DNA of 64,000 nt, taken from the NCBI GenBank assembly GCA_022494885.1, contig JAGVSM010003945.1:1-64000 (forward strand), written 5' to 3'. The notes beneath the pieces were generated by a model. The model was not told where the DNA came from, did not search any database, and was given only the letters and a program-made list of their open reading frames with translations. Of this stretch, positions 9,930-21,825 are shown piece after piece; positions within the stretch are counted from its first letter, which is position 1; each line of letters opens with the position of its first letter. This DNA comes from Micrasema longulum. Taxonomy: Eukaryota > Arthropoda > Insecta > Trichoptera > Brachycentridae. The position numbers and the translations under genes were made by a program.

Positions 9930-11160
9930 TCTTTTTTTTTACTGACAAAGTACAGAGAGCAATTTCACATAGAATAATGACTCAGTAATCAGATGAGAAT
10001 ATGTATAAAGATATAAAAATATTAGTAGAATACGAAAGCAAAATAAAAAATTATGTTGAAAAAAATTAATACAATATTAAAAAAAAAAAACTAATTCAAA
10101 GGCCGACGACGTTATAAAGTTCACTTTCTCTTATATAATGCTATGTAATAAATGCGTAACGTATGACATAATGCAAGTGATAAAATGAACAGTGATAAAA
10201 TGCACAGTAACGATATGACAGTGGCGAGCGGTGATTTTTTAAATTAGTAATCTACAAAAAATGAACATTCATTTGTACCTACATAAAAGTACATAATACA
10301 TATGTAATATAATAATAAATGGATATTTCTTTGTGGTTCTGTAAAAATCAACTCAAACAACAATTATTATTAACTTTGCGATATACGTAGATATATAAAT
10401 TTTTCACTATTTTAATGCAATACTTGTGAGCACTGGCCGATTCCATTTAATAATGTCAAAAACGGCCACTTCGACCGCCACATGTCGTATGTGATACATA
10501 AAATGTCAACGTTATTCTAGAAAATGGGTAGTAAAAAATAGTTCTTCAGAAATAATGTTCAAAATACTGTTTTTTAAATACAGAATCTTCAAATAATATT
10601 TGTATTCTGCAAGCTTGTTCTAGTACTAAAAAACGCGACTAGGTTAAAGACGTCAAATACAATGTACTTTTTTTTAGGAGGAGGTAATCGGCTAGTTTTA
10701 TCATTCACTGAGAACAGGCTGGGCGCTAGGCGCACTTTTTGGATTTTTTTTTGTAGGAAGATATAAACAGTGGTGGTGATTTATAATAAATAACGATTAT
10801 TTTATTTATTTAACATAAATAACTATAAAACATTATTAAAGAAAGTCAATTTTAATAGTTAGCTGTGCATAATCGCTTATTTGGACGATTCGCCCCTGCG
10901 ATATGAACCCGTTAGTAAAAACGTAATTTCGTCATAGTATGACCGAACATGAACATACGGTTAATATGTATATTAATCGACCGCAACGTAGCCAACTACT
11001 GCAGGCAATTACGCTCTCTCGGTCAAAAATATAAGATGCTATTCAAATGTTAGTACAGAAAAATACAAACTCATCGTTATTTTCAATAAATCATTTTAAA
11101 AACTGATCGCTTGTAATTTTTGCTGTTAATACAACCTAAAATAAACTTTCCATTTTGATT
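9930..11160. other. AT-rich DNA, nothing recognised
   Basis: No gene, RNA or repeat family recognised apart from short tandem words (AACAGTGATAAAATG twice near 10185-10205). Confidence 0.4.
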
Positions 11161-11164
11161 AATT

Positions 11165-11280
11165 AAGAACGCTGCTAACATTTTTGTGGTAATAGATTTC
11201 TCTGGGTTGTGTAGTATGCCAAAATAAGTACAACCTGCTTAAAGGCAGACGTTTTTATACGCAGTACAAAATAATCACAA
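11165..11280 (-). repeat. Small interspersed repeat (as at 17537 and 35640)
   Basis: In inverse this gives GTCTGCCTTTAAGCAGGTTG, then a Cys-rich gap and CCCAGAGAAATCTATTAC. It matches ATGTCTACCTTGAAACAGG...CCAGAGAAATC at 17551-17615 and the copy at 35656-35720. The type is unknown. Confidence 0.45.
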
Positions 11281-11564
11281 AACATGACTACCTACCTACC
11301 GAATTTATTATGCAGTTTTGATTATCCATATTATTATTTGTAAATGTGTTAAAGTAATAATTCTTATGACTTTTCTGTACCGAAACCCAGTAACCAATTT
11401 TTGAAAATTTATTAAATAAAGCATAATATCTTCGACGGAAAATGGAATTACTGTATAAAACCAGCAGCGTGCACGGGGTTTTTAATCAGGGTTGGCAGTT
11501 GTAATTTTTTTTAATTTTTTAAATTGAATCGGCATTCACTTCGTAACACTTCATTATAAATTAT

Positions 11565-11650
11565 TATTTTATTTTATTTTATTTTATTTATTTGGATAAC
11601 CAACAGCTATAATTATCTCATATTTATATAACAAACAAATAACAAAAACA
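11565..11650 (-). repeat. LINE 3' terminus fragment
   Basis: TTATTTGGATAACCAACAGC and the TATAATTATCTCATATTTAT that follows are the inverse of 49432-49475, the 3' end of the LINE interrupted by the BEL element. The TTTTA run at 11567-11590 corresponds to its (AAAAT)n tail. A short fragment is also seen at 59480-59545. Confidence 0.65.
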
Positions 11651-11671
11651 AAACTTAAAGCAAACCAAATG

Positions 11672-11735
11672 TCATCATCATTCCCTTTCCACACATAGGG
11701 CACTGCATTGGTACACAAATCGCAATTTCTATAAC
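11672..11735 (-). repeat. SINE family 1 tail fragment
   Basis: TCATCATCATTCCCTTTCC, an abbreviated CACACATAGGGCACTGCATT and TGGTACACAAATCGCA are the inverse of the SINE 3' region. The 5' part is absent. Confidence 0.6.
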
Positions 11736-11739
11736 TGGA

Positions 11740-12930
11740 TGTCATTTTATAAACAATTTTGGTTATGTCGATAAATGGATACCAAAGCTAAGAGTACCCA
11801 CCCAAAGAACACGCATGCGTACCCTGTAGACGATGGTGTATAAAAGAAATACAAAAAATAAAGAACAGAAGAAGAAGAAAAAGGAAAGGGTAGAAAAATT
11901 ACGAGCAAAATCAAAGAAAGCAGAGAAGAAACCATAAAACGAAGGAAATCAATAAGTTCGGATGATCAAATGAGCCGACAAGTCCTCCGTTGGCCTCTTT
12001 GCAAAAAGGTGTATGTTGAGCCACTGGGAATGGATTCGATCCAATTTAAGATGTGAAGCATGGTGGCATGGTAAACGCACTAATTACACTGGTTTTGGAG
12101 CATTTAAAAGTGATTTGTGTACGAAAAATTACTATATTAGTATATGCGTACTTGGACGAAGAAATGGTTGTGCGTACTCTTTTCTAGTAAAGTAGGAAAG
12201 AGTGTAAAAAAAGCTATTTTTTTATGATTATATTTATGTTCTTTTAGTGTCAATCGCTCATTAACAATAAATTATTTAATTTCCGAAAATATTTTTTATT
12301 TCCATACGATTATAATTGTTGGTAGGTTTTCCGATACAAAATTTATTAAAATAAAGGGTTTTTTTGCTTGTTTTACCTTACTCGTATTGATGAAAATATT
12401 ACCATCAGTGAGCAAAGAATTAAGGTATCAATATATTCGTTGTAATAAAATAACTGTGAGAAATCTATACAGTTGTTGTACCTGCATACTTCAATTGTGT
12501 AATTTTAATAAAAAATATTTTGTATAAATAATAATCCACAATTGAGTCGTGCAATTTCCGATAAAACCTTGAGAGTTATAATTAAATTTAAAAAAACAAA
12601 TCGAACATTAATAAACGTTTTGAAAGCTTTTGCCAATAACACAAGTATAACACCGTGTATTCCCACAATAAGCTTTCACAAAAAATGTATAAAAGAAATG
12701 TGAAATGTTTATTTTTTGCTAAAAATTCCAGCGAAATAGCGTTTATTGTATGTTAGCTAAACGTATAAACAGTTGAGTTCGTGGTGTAGTGAACAACCGA
12801 CTGAGTAACAATATTAGAGAAATATGGAATCAAGAATAAACATAATCATATTATTTTCATGAGCTATAGAAATAAATTATTAAACTGCTAATTAAAAGAA
12901 ATATAAATACAAAAAATACTATTTTAAACA
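11740..12930. other. AT-rich DNA, nothing recognised
   Basis: An A/G-rich part at 11850-11940 and a short open stretch at 12013-12195 do not resemble a known protein. Nothing else recognised. Confidence 0.35.
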
Positions 12931-12939
12931 TTTTTGCAA

Positions 12940-13580
12940 TCATTTTTTAAGTTCACGGCAACAATTGCTATTATTTATTTTTTATTTATTTATTTCATTT
13001 TACAATACGCCCAAGGGGCATTTACACAAATTATACAAGTAAGTACAAACAGAGTAAGTCATAATTTAAAAATAAACAAAACCTTTGTTTGTGTATACAT
13101 GAAGAAACAAAAAAAAGCATGATGCAGTGTAAAATAAAAAGTGAAACATTGGTTAATAAATAAGAAAAAGATATGGATATAGGAAAAATATTAAAATTAA
13201 AAACAAATTTTAAATAACTTGTAAAGAATTTAAACAAAAAAAATTATATATATATATGTATACGAAAATAAAATTGTTTTTACAAATTAATGTTTTAAGT
13301 ATAGTAAGGATACGTTTCTACTTGAATATTCTATTCAATAGGAAGTTTCGAATTTTAAAATATTTTTCTCTTAACTAAGATAAAAATATTTTTCTATGAC
13401 AATGTTTTAAAAGTATTCAGATTTTAAATTCTCGCTTTCATTTTCACCAGTGACGTCACCCTGCGCGCTCCGCCTATTTGTTCTCCGAAATCTTTGAATT
13501 TTTAAAGGGCGTTTATGGTTGGAGAACTTATTTGTAAATGATGACGACATAAGAATTGTTTTTACACTATTATAGAATAT
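12940..13580. other. AT-rich DNA with T-rich and TA tracts
   Basis: A TTTATTTATTT tract at about 12970-12995 is followed by ACGCCCAAGGGGCATTT, which looks like a LINE 3' end in inverse, but no coding part is attached. A TA run sits at 13240-13258. No gene recognised. Confidence 0.35.
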
Positions 13581-13591
13581 TTCATGTTCAT

Positions 13592-13690
13592 TGCACCTGA
13601 GGAACGATCATGAGACTGATCATCTCACATCCCTGTGAAAAAAAGAATCAAGATACGCTGCGACTGATGTACCAATGCAATGATGACGAT
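13592..13690 (+). repeat. SINE family 1 body and tail fragment
   Basis: GAGACTGATCATCTCAC, AATCAAGATACGCTGCGACT and GATGTACCAATGCA follow the order of the family-1 SINE body and end in ATGATGACGATG. The tRNA head is missing. Confidence 0.6.
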
Positions 13691-13699
13691 GTTTTAGAA

Positions 13700-14570
13700 A
13701 TATTGGCAACACTGCATGCCGACTTCCGAAAAAAAACATTTTTTTCTTCTATTTATCATAGAGTAAAAGATTTTTTGACAGATCGTTCGAGAGTACCGTA
13801 ATCTTATATATCTCGCCTTGCCTTGTAAGTAAAAAATGAAAGTTATGAAGATATGAGTTTAACGTTTACTTTATTATTTATTTATTATGTTTTATTAATG
13901 ATTTTGTCACATTGTAAAGCAGACTTTTCGATTGGTTCCAACCTTTGTTAAATAACCATTTAATAGGCATTGCATCATGTCGCAATAAATTTGATAAGGC
14001 AAACAGAGATTTAAATTTTCTGTACATTTTTATACAATGACACTGAAAATTAACAAAAGATTTCGAAACTGCTATTACGCTTTCAATATCATATTACAGG
14101 TACAAAAACATTGTGAAGGGGATTTTTTGCTTGATATAACAGCTACATAAAGTTATATTGATTAGGGATCTTAACAATCGAACAGCACATTGAACAAATA
14201 AGCTATCATTTGATATTTTATAACCATATATTTTGTTAAAAATGAAAGTACAGAACATTAATAATTAAGTACACAACCAGAAAGAATGGAAATCAATAGG
14301 TACCATAATATTTTCCATATTTTATTATTATTATATAATAATTTTATTTGCTTGTTAGTTAACATTATTGATTAAAGTACATTATAATTTATTGCAGCAA
14401 TAAAAAAAGACGAGTGATACTTAAATCCACAAATTTGGAACAATTCCTGGACATACAGAATTATATGAATATTTATATGTAAATTTAACAGTTTTTTTTA
14501 CAATACATACTAATAATAAGAAGTCTATCAAACAAGTATAAATTGAAAATTATATTGTTACGAATTTAGA
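13700..14570. other. AT-rich DNA, nothing recognised
   Basis: No gene, RNA or repeat family recognised. Confidence 0.4.
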
Positions 14571-14571
14571 T

Positions 14572-14690
14572 CAGTCTTTCTTAATGTGGGCAATAACGCC
14601 CCATTATGGGGGTTTAAGGGCGGTAGAAGGCGCAGAGAAAATTAGGGGACGTCGAGACGGTCTAGGAGGGCGATGACTCATTGAAAAAAA
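14572..14690 (+). mobile_element. hAT-like transposon end fragment
   Basis: CAGTCTTTCTTAATGTGGGC then AATAACGCCCCATTATGGGG resembles the subterminal pattern of hAT elements (CAGnGnTTCTnAAnnTGTGG...CGnCCCC). Only one end is present, with no second terminus or transposase frame. The call rests on general resemblance. Confidence 0.4.
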
Positions 14691-14699
14691 GACTTTAAA

Positions 14700-15570
14700 A
14701 AAGTATGTAAAAGGAATTGGTCCCGGCTGGTATTTTCACATGTATCGACTTATCTGAGATTCCGAGACATTTTGACATCAAACCTGTATTCTGGACAGAA
14801 GTTTTAATTCCTAGACAATCCAGGTTAATCCTGGACGGTTCTACGTAACTAATAGTATCTAGTTACGTAGAAACATAAACTAATAAAACATGTATTTTCT
14901 CTATCTCACATAAATCTTTATAAGTAAGTATATCGTGATTAACTTACCACCTATTGTTTTTCAATCATTGAGTGCAGTGTAATATTTGCTTAATATAAGA
15001 TGCGGTTAGTTTTGGTGATAGCGTGTCTACTTAATACACGTTGGTGTAACAAACATTTTAGTAGAAATTTCTACAGCATTAGACCATCGCACATCACACA
15101 CAAATGCGAATTACGCACGAGAGCGCGATTCCTAAGTAGGTACTGCATAATTTGCACGTCCTCATTTCCTTGCAATGTTGGCTGATAAAATAAATAAATG
15201 TCCAACGTCCTCGGAGCCACGCAGCGATTTTAGCTAATTTAGCATCATTATTCCAAGATGATGGACCCAAAGCGACATTCTTGGAAATATACACGATGTT
15301 ATTATGATAATTTTTAGTGGTGGTTAACTATGCGAGGATTATAGAAACTGAGACCTTAATAATAACATTTTGAGGTAGGAAACAGGAAACAACATATGCA
15401 AATGTTATTTATTGTGAATGCAGTTAGTTGATAGAATTCCATTTTAAGTTTTAATAAGGTATCCAAAACGAAATTTTATTAGATTAAATTCTATATTTAA
15501 GAGTATTTATAATGTGTCAAGCGTTTCCCCTTATTAGGGCATTATCAAACAGGTTTGATCATTTTAAAAA
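14700..15570. other. AT-rich DNA, nothing recognised
   Basis: A short direct duplication of TAGTTACGTAGAA/TTCTACGTAACTA in inverse (about 14838-14871) forms a small hairpin. No gene recognised. Confidence 0.35.
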
Positions 15571-15574
15571 ATAT

Positions 15575-15665
15575 TTTTATTTTTTCTTCTTTTTTTGCCA
15601 CTCCAACCGGTGGCGGAGGTTGGCGACCATCATTCTGAAATCGTCTCGATCCCGAGCCTGTCCTA
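15575..15665 (-). pseudogene. RTE-like LINE, last ~25 codons and tail
   Basis: The minus strand encodes ARDRDDFRMMVANLRHRLEW and then an AAGAAGAAA-type tail (the TTTCTTCTT run at 15580-15590 on the plus strand). The pattern RDR..F..MVANL is the usual extreme C-terminus of RTE-type LINE proteins, which end in short-repeat tails. The copy is severely 5' truncated. Confidence 0.6.
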
Positions 15666-15994
15666 TTTATGAAAAAAAAAAAATATTTTTTTACATATTT
15701 ATTAAAGCAATTTACAAGTAATTATTTTTACAACAAATTGATTAAGTAACAAAAGTAATCATATGTATTTTTTTTTGCTGTTGGTTTATCTAAACTGCCT
15801 GACTAGGGATAGCTTCCCCGTTCTAAGGCAGTAAATGATGTATTTTATAATAATATTAAAAAGTCATTACAGTTTTATCATTATGTGTGCTTTTTCAGTC
15901 TTAAAAGTAAACAATAAATATCCAGAGAAAACATAAATAATATTAAAATCTCTATATCTTAAGTCCTAAGTCATTACTAGTAAAACAAGAAACC

Positions 15995-16465
15995 AGCTTA
16001 CGTCCTTCTACATCGGACAACAATTTCTCTGACTCCCTCCGACTAATATGGATTAAAAATGCAGTCAACACCTTCCTCTGCCTGGCAATCCCACCACATT
16101 TCTACGAATCTGGGATAAGGTTATATGCCCTCGGGCCTATATAATATTGCTGCCTTTGAGCCAAAAAAGTATTAACTCCTCTCTGTAGAATCAGATCCTT
16201 ATTGGAGTGTCTAGTATTATGAACATAACAAACCCTTGCGTATTTTTCCCTGTTTAGATGTGTGACCGCTACTGACCTCAATATATACTGTTGACAAATA
16301 TCCAGCACTTGTAATTTTGCGAAGAGCAAATCACTCGGGTATCGGTATGTTTATTTTAATATAACTCTTATCACTGATTTTTGAGCTATAGCTGCTAAAG
16401 CCATAGTCGTTTTAGTGCAGCTTCCCCAGCCAATCAGACCATACGTCAATATTGAATTTACCAAT
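15995..16465 (-). pseudogene. LINE reverse transcriptase C-terminal relic (Jockey-like)
   Basis: On the minus strand the frame gives SILTYGLIGWGSCTKTTMAL, then AQKSVIRVILK, a stop, RYPSDLLF and QVLDICQQYILRS. It goes on to HNTRHSN and AQRQQYYIGPRAYNLIP. This order (L.YG...WG, AQK..IR, HNTR, Y.G...YN.IP) is that of the thumb and C-terminal part of Jockey/CR1-type reverse transcriptases. It has at least one internal stop and no upstream palm domain, so it is a dead 5'-truncated copy. Confidence 0.75.
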
Positions 16466-16469
16466 CCGT

Positions 16470-16780
16470 AATACTATTGTTTTAGTTCTTTAATCCTTCG
16501 TATATTTCTTAAAGGTATGAAAAAATGAATCAAACGTTTTATTTTATTAGAATTTTTCTTATTTTTTATTAGCGCTGCTGCATCAAGCACCCCGAACCAC
16601 TGTCTAAGATTTCGTAGCCATGATTTTTTTTGACCCCTGCCTTATATTTTTCCTTCCTAAATAAGTTAGACAAGGGCATACTTCTCATTGCAAAATATGT
16701 AATCAAAGTACCTATGAGGCTTTTCTTCTTTTAACAATGGTCAACTTTATATTCTCAAAAATATTACCTTTTTCTTATTT
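16470..16780. other. AT-rich DNA, nothing recognised
   Basis: Possibly the remainder of the upstream LINE, but no readable motif was found. Confidence 0.3.
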
Positions 16781-16787
16781 ATTTGGC

Positions 16788-17470
16788 GACCGGTTTTGAA
16801 GCAACACGCGCTCCTTTATCGAGCGATAGTTAAAAATTGAATACAAATCCAATATAAATCAAGTTTTTTGTCGAGTAGTATTTTGTCCATAATCCATACA
16901 AAAACAAAAAATGTTTCGCGTATATTTTCGACGATTTTATTGGACATTGACTGAGAAATAATAAAAAGTTTGTTATACCGAAAAGTTTGCTTGGAAGAAA
17001 AATAAATAACGTACCTCAAACCACTTTCTATAATCTATTCGATTATTCCACTAGACCCAAAGTTCTTTGCTAACATCTGATGTTCTAATGATTTATCCAA
17101 GTTTAAAAACCATTCAGTTCGACGGTCACGAAATCGAAAGTAGTCTCTTAAACGATTCCGAGTCAGAATTTTTGACAGTGAAATACAGTGATAATCAATT
17201 TGGGAATCAAAATAATATGTAGCACCATGATGTTATTTTTTTAAAATTTGCACTTAATATTTATTAAGTATAATGAAAATTGAAGCACATTGTTTTAAAC
17301 CACTTATTTTGTATTTATTTACAACAGACCAGTTTCGAAAATAGTCAATTACAGGGCGTTATTATGTTTCCTGACTATTTTCCGAAGTTTGACGACAAAA
17401 TTTACAAATAAATCATACGTTGCTTCTTTAGCTTATGTAGCTTCAAAACCAGTCGGTAAAAAATAAAAAT
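16788..17470. repeat. Decayed inverted pair of Penelope-like 3' ends
   Basis: On the minus strand (16788-16823) the terminal motif reads CTCGATAAAGGAGC, a loop, then GCTTCAAAACCGGTCG. On the plus strand (17434-17462) GTAGCTTCAAAACCAGTCGG appears. A further piece on the minus strand near 17325-17345 gives TTTTCGAAACTGGTCTG and is followed by AAATAAGTGGTTT, like the Penelope tail at 52330-52352. The two outer copies face away from each other, as at 51.3-52.4 kb. No GIY-YIG frame survives between them. Confidence 0.4.
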
Positions 17471-17536
17471 AATAGGTCGTTAAAAACAAAGTTTCTTTGT
17501 TTTAATTTGAACAATAAATTGTCTTTCATGATATTG

Positions 17537-17665
17537 TTTATTTTGCATAAGAATGTCTACCTTGAAACAGGTTGTGCCTAGTTAGGCACATTAGATAAAA
17601 TCCAGAGAAATCTTTTACGTAAAAAAAGTAGTAGGTAAAGAAAGGGGTATTTTTTGTTAATAAAC
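17537..17665 (+). repeat. Small interspersed repeat (as at 35640)
   Basis: TTTTGCATAAGAATGTCTAC, CTTGAAACAGGTTGTGCCTA and AATCCAGAGAAATC match 35645-35718 in the same order. The type is unknown. Confidence 0.5.
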
Positions 17666-17669
17666 CGTG

Positions 17670-18420
17670 ATTATTATTTATACTCCCAGGCATCTCATCA
17701 TACAGTGTAAACCCTTAATACATTAAGCTTTTTTGTTTATTCTTAAGCGGTAGCCTTATCTATTCTTATTTCCAGTTCTGTGCGTTTCTATTTAATATAA
17801 TTTCATTTAATCTACTTATGGTCAATTGGTAGAATGTGTGGTAGAAGATCTATTATATCTTTTTCTTTTGCACTGGTAAAGCGTTTCCTTGATGGGAAAG
17901 GGGAATTCTGTTGAATGTGATATTAATAGGTTTCCCTTGCTTCGTTTTAGTTTGGTTCACAAAACAAAACGGCGTTTAATTATAAAATTTAATTGTAAAA
18001 GCTGATACTTTTCAAAACGTAGCGATTTGATATTGAGACAGCAAAAGCAATAAAAACAAGAAGATATCTTCCGATTTTTTATTGCAATTTGTAATGTATT
18101 AGTACTTTTAAAGTCAGTATGATACATTACTGAACCATTAAAATGGGGCAAATTAATTTATTGTGAATATACTTAACTGTTTTAATGTGACTTGTGACTT
18201 ACTTCACTTTTATAGTGAATTATTTTAGTTTTTGAGTGCCATATAAAAACAAATAAAACCATCTAGTGTCAATTATTAGGAACTTGAAGCTCGTCAACTG
18301 TTGTACTGAAGAAAATAGATAAGTCAATGTCTTTTAGTCAATATAACTATATTTTTCAAAACTGAAAGTCACACCACTATTGTAGTAAAAAAAAAACAAT
18401 GAAGAAGTTCAGGTATAAGG
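17670..18420. other. AT-rich DNA, nothing recognised
   Basis: No gene or repeat family recognised. Confidence 0.4.
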
Positions 18421-18805
18421 AAAATTGGATTTATTTATTTTTTTATTATGCGCGGTAAAAATTGTAACATAAAAATTGTAAGTTTCTTGAAAATGTATGA
18501 AAAAAATAAATATTTAAATAAAAACGCACTACTTTGAACGATGTCACTAGTTCATATGAATCAACCAATGATATGAGTTGCGAAAGGTTTCCGGTTTACG
18601 GTAAGTTAACAGACCAATCGGCAGAACTGACCGAGAAAAAGCGGAAGATGATACGTCACACGCGGAGTAATTGAAATACAAAACTTTAAAAAATCATAGC
18701 GCTGATAATACGATACATGTTTTTTTTTTAGTTTAGTTTAATAGTCTATTAACAAATAATTTAAAAAAAAATTAAATCACTGAACTTCCTCATTCTAAAT
18801 GTAGT
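18421..18805 (+). repeat. Direct repeat D1, copy 1
   Basis: The block containing ACGCACTACTTTGAACGATG, TCACTAGTTCATATGAATCA, TTTCCGGTTTACGGTAA and AGCGCTGATAATACGATACA recurs in the same order at 20512-20905. The two copies are about 85 percent alike by eye and lie 2.09 kb apart. Confidence 0.8.
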
Positions 18806-18809
18806 GTGT

Positions 18810-19615
18810 GAAAAAAAACATCTAATAACAGTGTTACTGAATTGATGAAATAAATTTTCAATTTTTAAATTCATAACTTTGAAAATTTGGCTTATTTAAT
18901 AAAAAAATATCTATTATTATTAGTAGTGTGTGAAAAAAAACATTTAAAAACAGTTTTACTTGTTTATTATTTTTATATTCAGTTTCAACCAAAAAGGACT
19001 TCATTTTATTTTTAAATCAATTTTTTCCTCTCATTTTGTTGATAATATAAGCTATATGAATATGTAACTATGCGTTTTCAAGAGAGAAATCCCTGCAAAA
19101 AAACAGAGTGTGTAGTTTGGCGGGAATTTAAGTGTGTGCATGTACATAAAATAGTGAATGTGAAAATCACTCAATAACATTTTTTTTAATGCGTACTTGT
19201 ACAAAGTGTACATGATTCACAATATCGCTTTCTGGTATTGGATTTCAGATTCCCGTTAGCGTTCTGGCGAATACGGATAACAAAATGGACAGACCCAACA
19301 GCTGAGAGGAGAAAGGCAGCGTAGGCGTGCAGAAATGAAAGTGGTCGGTTTATTTTTACCCTTGCATATCGGATGCATTAATCGGCGAACCGGATATTGT
19401 GACTATTCCATGGCTGTGGTTCAAAAATCAAACTGCAGCGTTATTTTTTAATTACATCGATCATCGTAGTTCATGCCTCGCCCGATAAAGAATACAGTTC
19501 TGCCTGCGGACCTTCGAGTGTGCTGTACTTATTTGTGGGAAGAAAACAAATCGTATGTCAATTTATTATTTAATGAAATGTATTGTTTAGTCACGCTCTA
19601 CGTACTTTATTCTCT
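18810..19615. other. AT-rich DNA with a short local repeat
   Basis: TAGTGTGTGAAAAAAAACAT occurs at about 18802 and 18926. No coding frame recognised. A mildly GC-rich part lies at 19245-19420. Confidence 0.35.
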
Positions 19616-19619
19616 ACTA

Positions 19620-20405
19620 TATTCTCATGCATGCAAAGGAAGCGATTTGCTGATGAAAGTCGATAAATCGAATGTTATGGTTTTTGAAAGAAATGTAAGT
19701 ATGACTAAATGTGAAATTACTGGGAATGGAGTTATACTAAAACAAGTAAAGGAATTTGTGTACTTGGGAAGTATGTTTACTAGGGCTGGAATGACTGTGA
19801 AAGATATTGAAAGGAGGGTAAGTGCTGGGAACAGAGTGAACGGAGCACTAAATCAACCTTGGCAAATAAATGCCTGTCGCAAGAGGCAAAATTAGCAGTT
19901 CACAACGGAGTCCTGGTCCCGATTCTGATGTACGGGAGCGAAGTATGGACTTGGAAAAACAGGGATGAAAGTAGGCTGAATGCTGTCGAAATTTGATCTC
20001 TCAGGCGAATGTGTGGTAAAACTATGTACGATAGATGCACAAATGTTGAGATCCGTACCTTATGTAAGGCTGAGACAAGCATTATCGACAAAATCAAAAA
20101 AAGGAGCTCTGCGCTGGTTTGGACATGTAGAGCGAATGGACAGCGAAAGAACGGCTAAGAATATTTACAATGCGAATGTTGATGGATGCAGAAATAGAGG
20201 TAGACCGAGAAAGACATGGCATGACCAAATCGAACAAATACTTGAAGATGGACATGTCAAAAGTCGGAATAATCAGCGCGCGTGCATGAGAAGATGTATG
20301 AATGTAGAAGAAGCGAGATCTGTATGCAAAGATAGAGTGATGTGGCGTTCTATCCTCTCTGCCTATCCTTATGGCGAAACGGCGTGATGGTTTGTTGTTG
20401 TTGTT
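19620..20405 (+). pseudogene. Non-LTR retrotransposon reverse transcriptase tail, RTE-like (L1a)
   Basis: Two frames are joined by a frameshift near 19895-19980. The first gives KVDKSNVMVFERN and VKEFVYLGSMFT, then DIERRVSAGNRVNGAL. The second gives LAVHNGVLVPILMYGSE, GALRWFGHVERMDSERTA, RGRPRKTWHDQIEQIL and ARSVCKDRVMWRSILSAYP. These are the conserved steps of the post-catalytic region of LINE reverse transcriptases (YLGS, LMYGSE, RWFGH, GRPR, W..I). The YADD catalytic box lies upstream and is missing, so the copy is 5' truncated. It ends in a (TTG)n run at 20391-20405, a tail type seen in RTE elements. Confidence 0.8.
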
Positions 20406-20511
20406 GTATATTCTCAGTATTTCTTTAAAATAAACAAATCAGGACGAGGCGTTATGAGACAGGTGTAGGAATAACGTTTTTCTATTAATGGGGAACTTTA
20501 CCCCTACGGGA

Positions 20512-20905
20512 AATTGGATACAAAAAAATGTTTTCTTACGCACGGTAAAAATGAGAGCATCAAATTGTACGTCAATTTTTTTTGACGAAAAAAATTATAA
20601 ACAATGTTTTAATAAAAACGAACTACTTTGAATGACGTCACTAGTTCATATGAATCAACCAATGATAAGAGAGTCGTGGAAGATTTCCGGTTTACGGTAA
20701 TTCAACGGACCAACCGCAGAACCGACCGACAAGAAGCGGGAGAGAACTTGATACGTCAGAAGCGCAGTAATATCATTAAAAAAAAGTTTAAAAAAATCAA
20801 AGCGCTGATAATACGATACATAAAAATGTAAAAAATATATTTTTGGCTTAGTTTAATAGTCTATTAATTAACAAATAAAAAAATAATAAAAAACCACTCA
20901 ACATC
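20512..20905 (+). repeat. Direct repeat D1, copy 2
   Basis: Same order of blocks as 18421-18805, with GAATGACGTCACTAGTTCAT and TTTCCGGTTTACGGTAATTC. The LINE tail L1a lies between the two copies. Confidence 0.8.
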
Positions 20906-21099
20906 CTCATTGCACGCTCTTTATGCACTAAATTTTGACATAAAAAAGTAAATCAAAACCGTTGAAATAGCGAGGCCGACAGTCTCCATGGCTGTTATTC
21001 TTAACATTTAGGCACGCGGTTTAGGTACCAAATTAAATACGCGCTATAAAAGTGTTCAGAATAGCAGCCCAGGGCTTTGATTACAATAGGAGGTTAATA

Positions 21100-21825
21100 G
21101 ACAAACGAACCATCGCGCCAATTCCCCGTAAGGGTAGGCAGAGAGGATAGAACACCATATCACTCTGTCTTTGCATACAGAACTCGCTTCCTCTACATTC
21201 ATACATTTTTTTTTTCATTTTAAATTTTTATTTATAAACCCTTATGATTATTACATTCATTTTAGAAAAATAATCTAAACATTTTTCATTCATACTCTGT
21301 TGTTCAAAATATTTTTTTTACATCTTTTGAAAAGTTTGACTGAGTCTTTTGTTTAGTTTTGTCTGGTAGTTTATTGTATAATTTCAGTCCCTGGTTCATT
21401 AGTCTTGATTGTCCTTGTCATGTTTTAGAAAGTTGTGTATGGTATTTGTCTGATATTATCGTATTATGTCCATGTTGACTGCATTTTTTTACAAGTTTTA
21501 GTTCTTCGTCTACAATTACATTAGTGTATCATTAGTGCACATTCTCATGCACGCACGCCGATTATTACTACTCTCGACATGTCCATCTTCAAGTATGCGA
21601 TAGACTTGATCGTGCCATGTCTTTCTCGGTCTTCCTCGTTTTCTGCATCTATCAACATTCGCATCGTAGATCCTTTAGCCGTTCTTTCGCTGTCCATTCG
21701 CTCTACATGTCCAAACCAACGCTGCACCCCTTTCTTAATTCTGTCGATAATGCATGTCTCAGCGTTACACAGTTCACGGAACTCGACATTCGTGCACCTA
21801 TCATATATCGTTTACGAGGTGAATA
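21100..21825 (-). pseudogene. RTE-like LINE tail L1b, interrupted by a nested insertion
   Basis: The minus strand encodes the same C-terminal region as 19620-20405: RWFGHVERMDSERTA at about 21700, GRPR-like and HGTIKSI blocks, then after an interruption ARSVCKDRVMW-type sequence at 21130-21200 and SAYPYGEL near 21115. It is split by 21208-21538, flanked by ACATT on both sides. The frame is also broken elsewhere. Confidence 0.75.
21208..21538 (-). mobile_element. 5'-truncated LINE 3' end nested in another LINE
   Basis: On the minus strand this encodes RLMNQGLKLYNKLPDKTKQK, then TQSNFSKDVKKIF and a stop, which is the closing pattern (LYN.LP) of Jockey/CR1-type proteins. A ~180-bp 3' UTR and an A-rich 3' tail follow (T run at 21208-21216 on the plus strand). 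Both sides carry ACATT (21203-21207 and 21539-21543), consistent with a target site duplication. The uninterrupted target is visible in the related LINE at 20285-20305. Confidence 0.75.
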
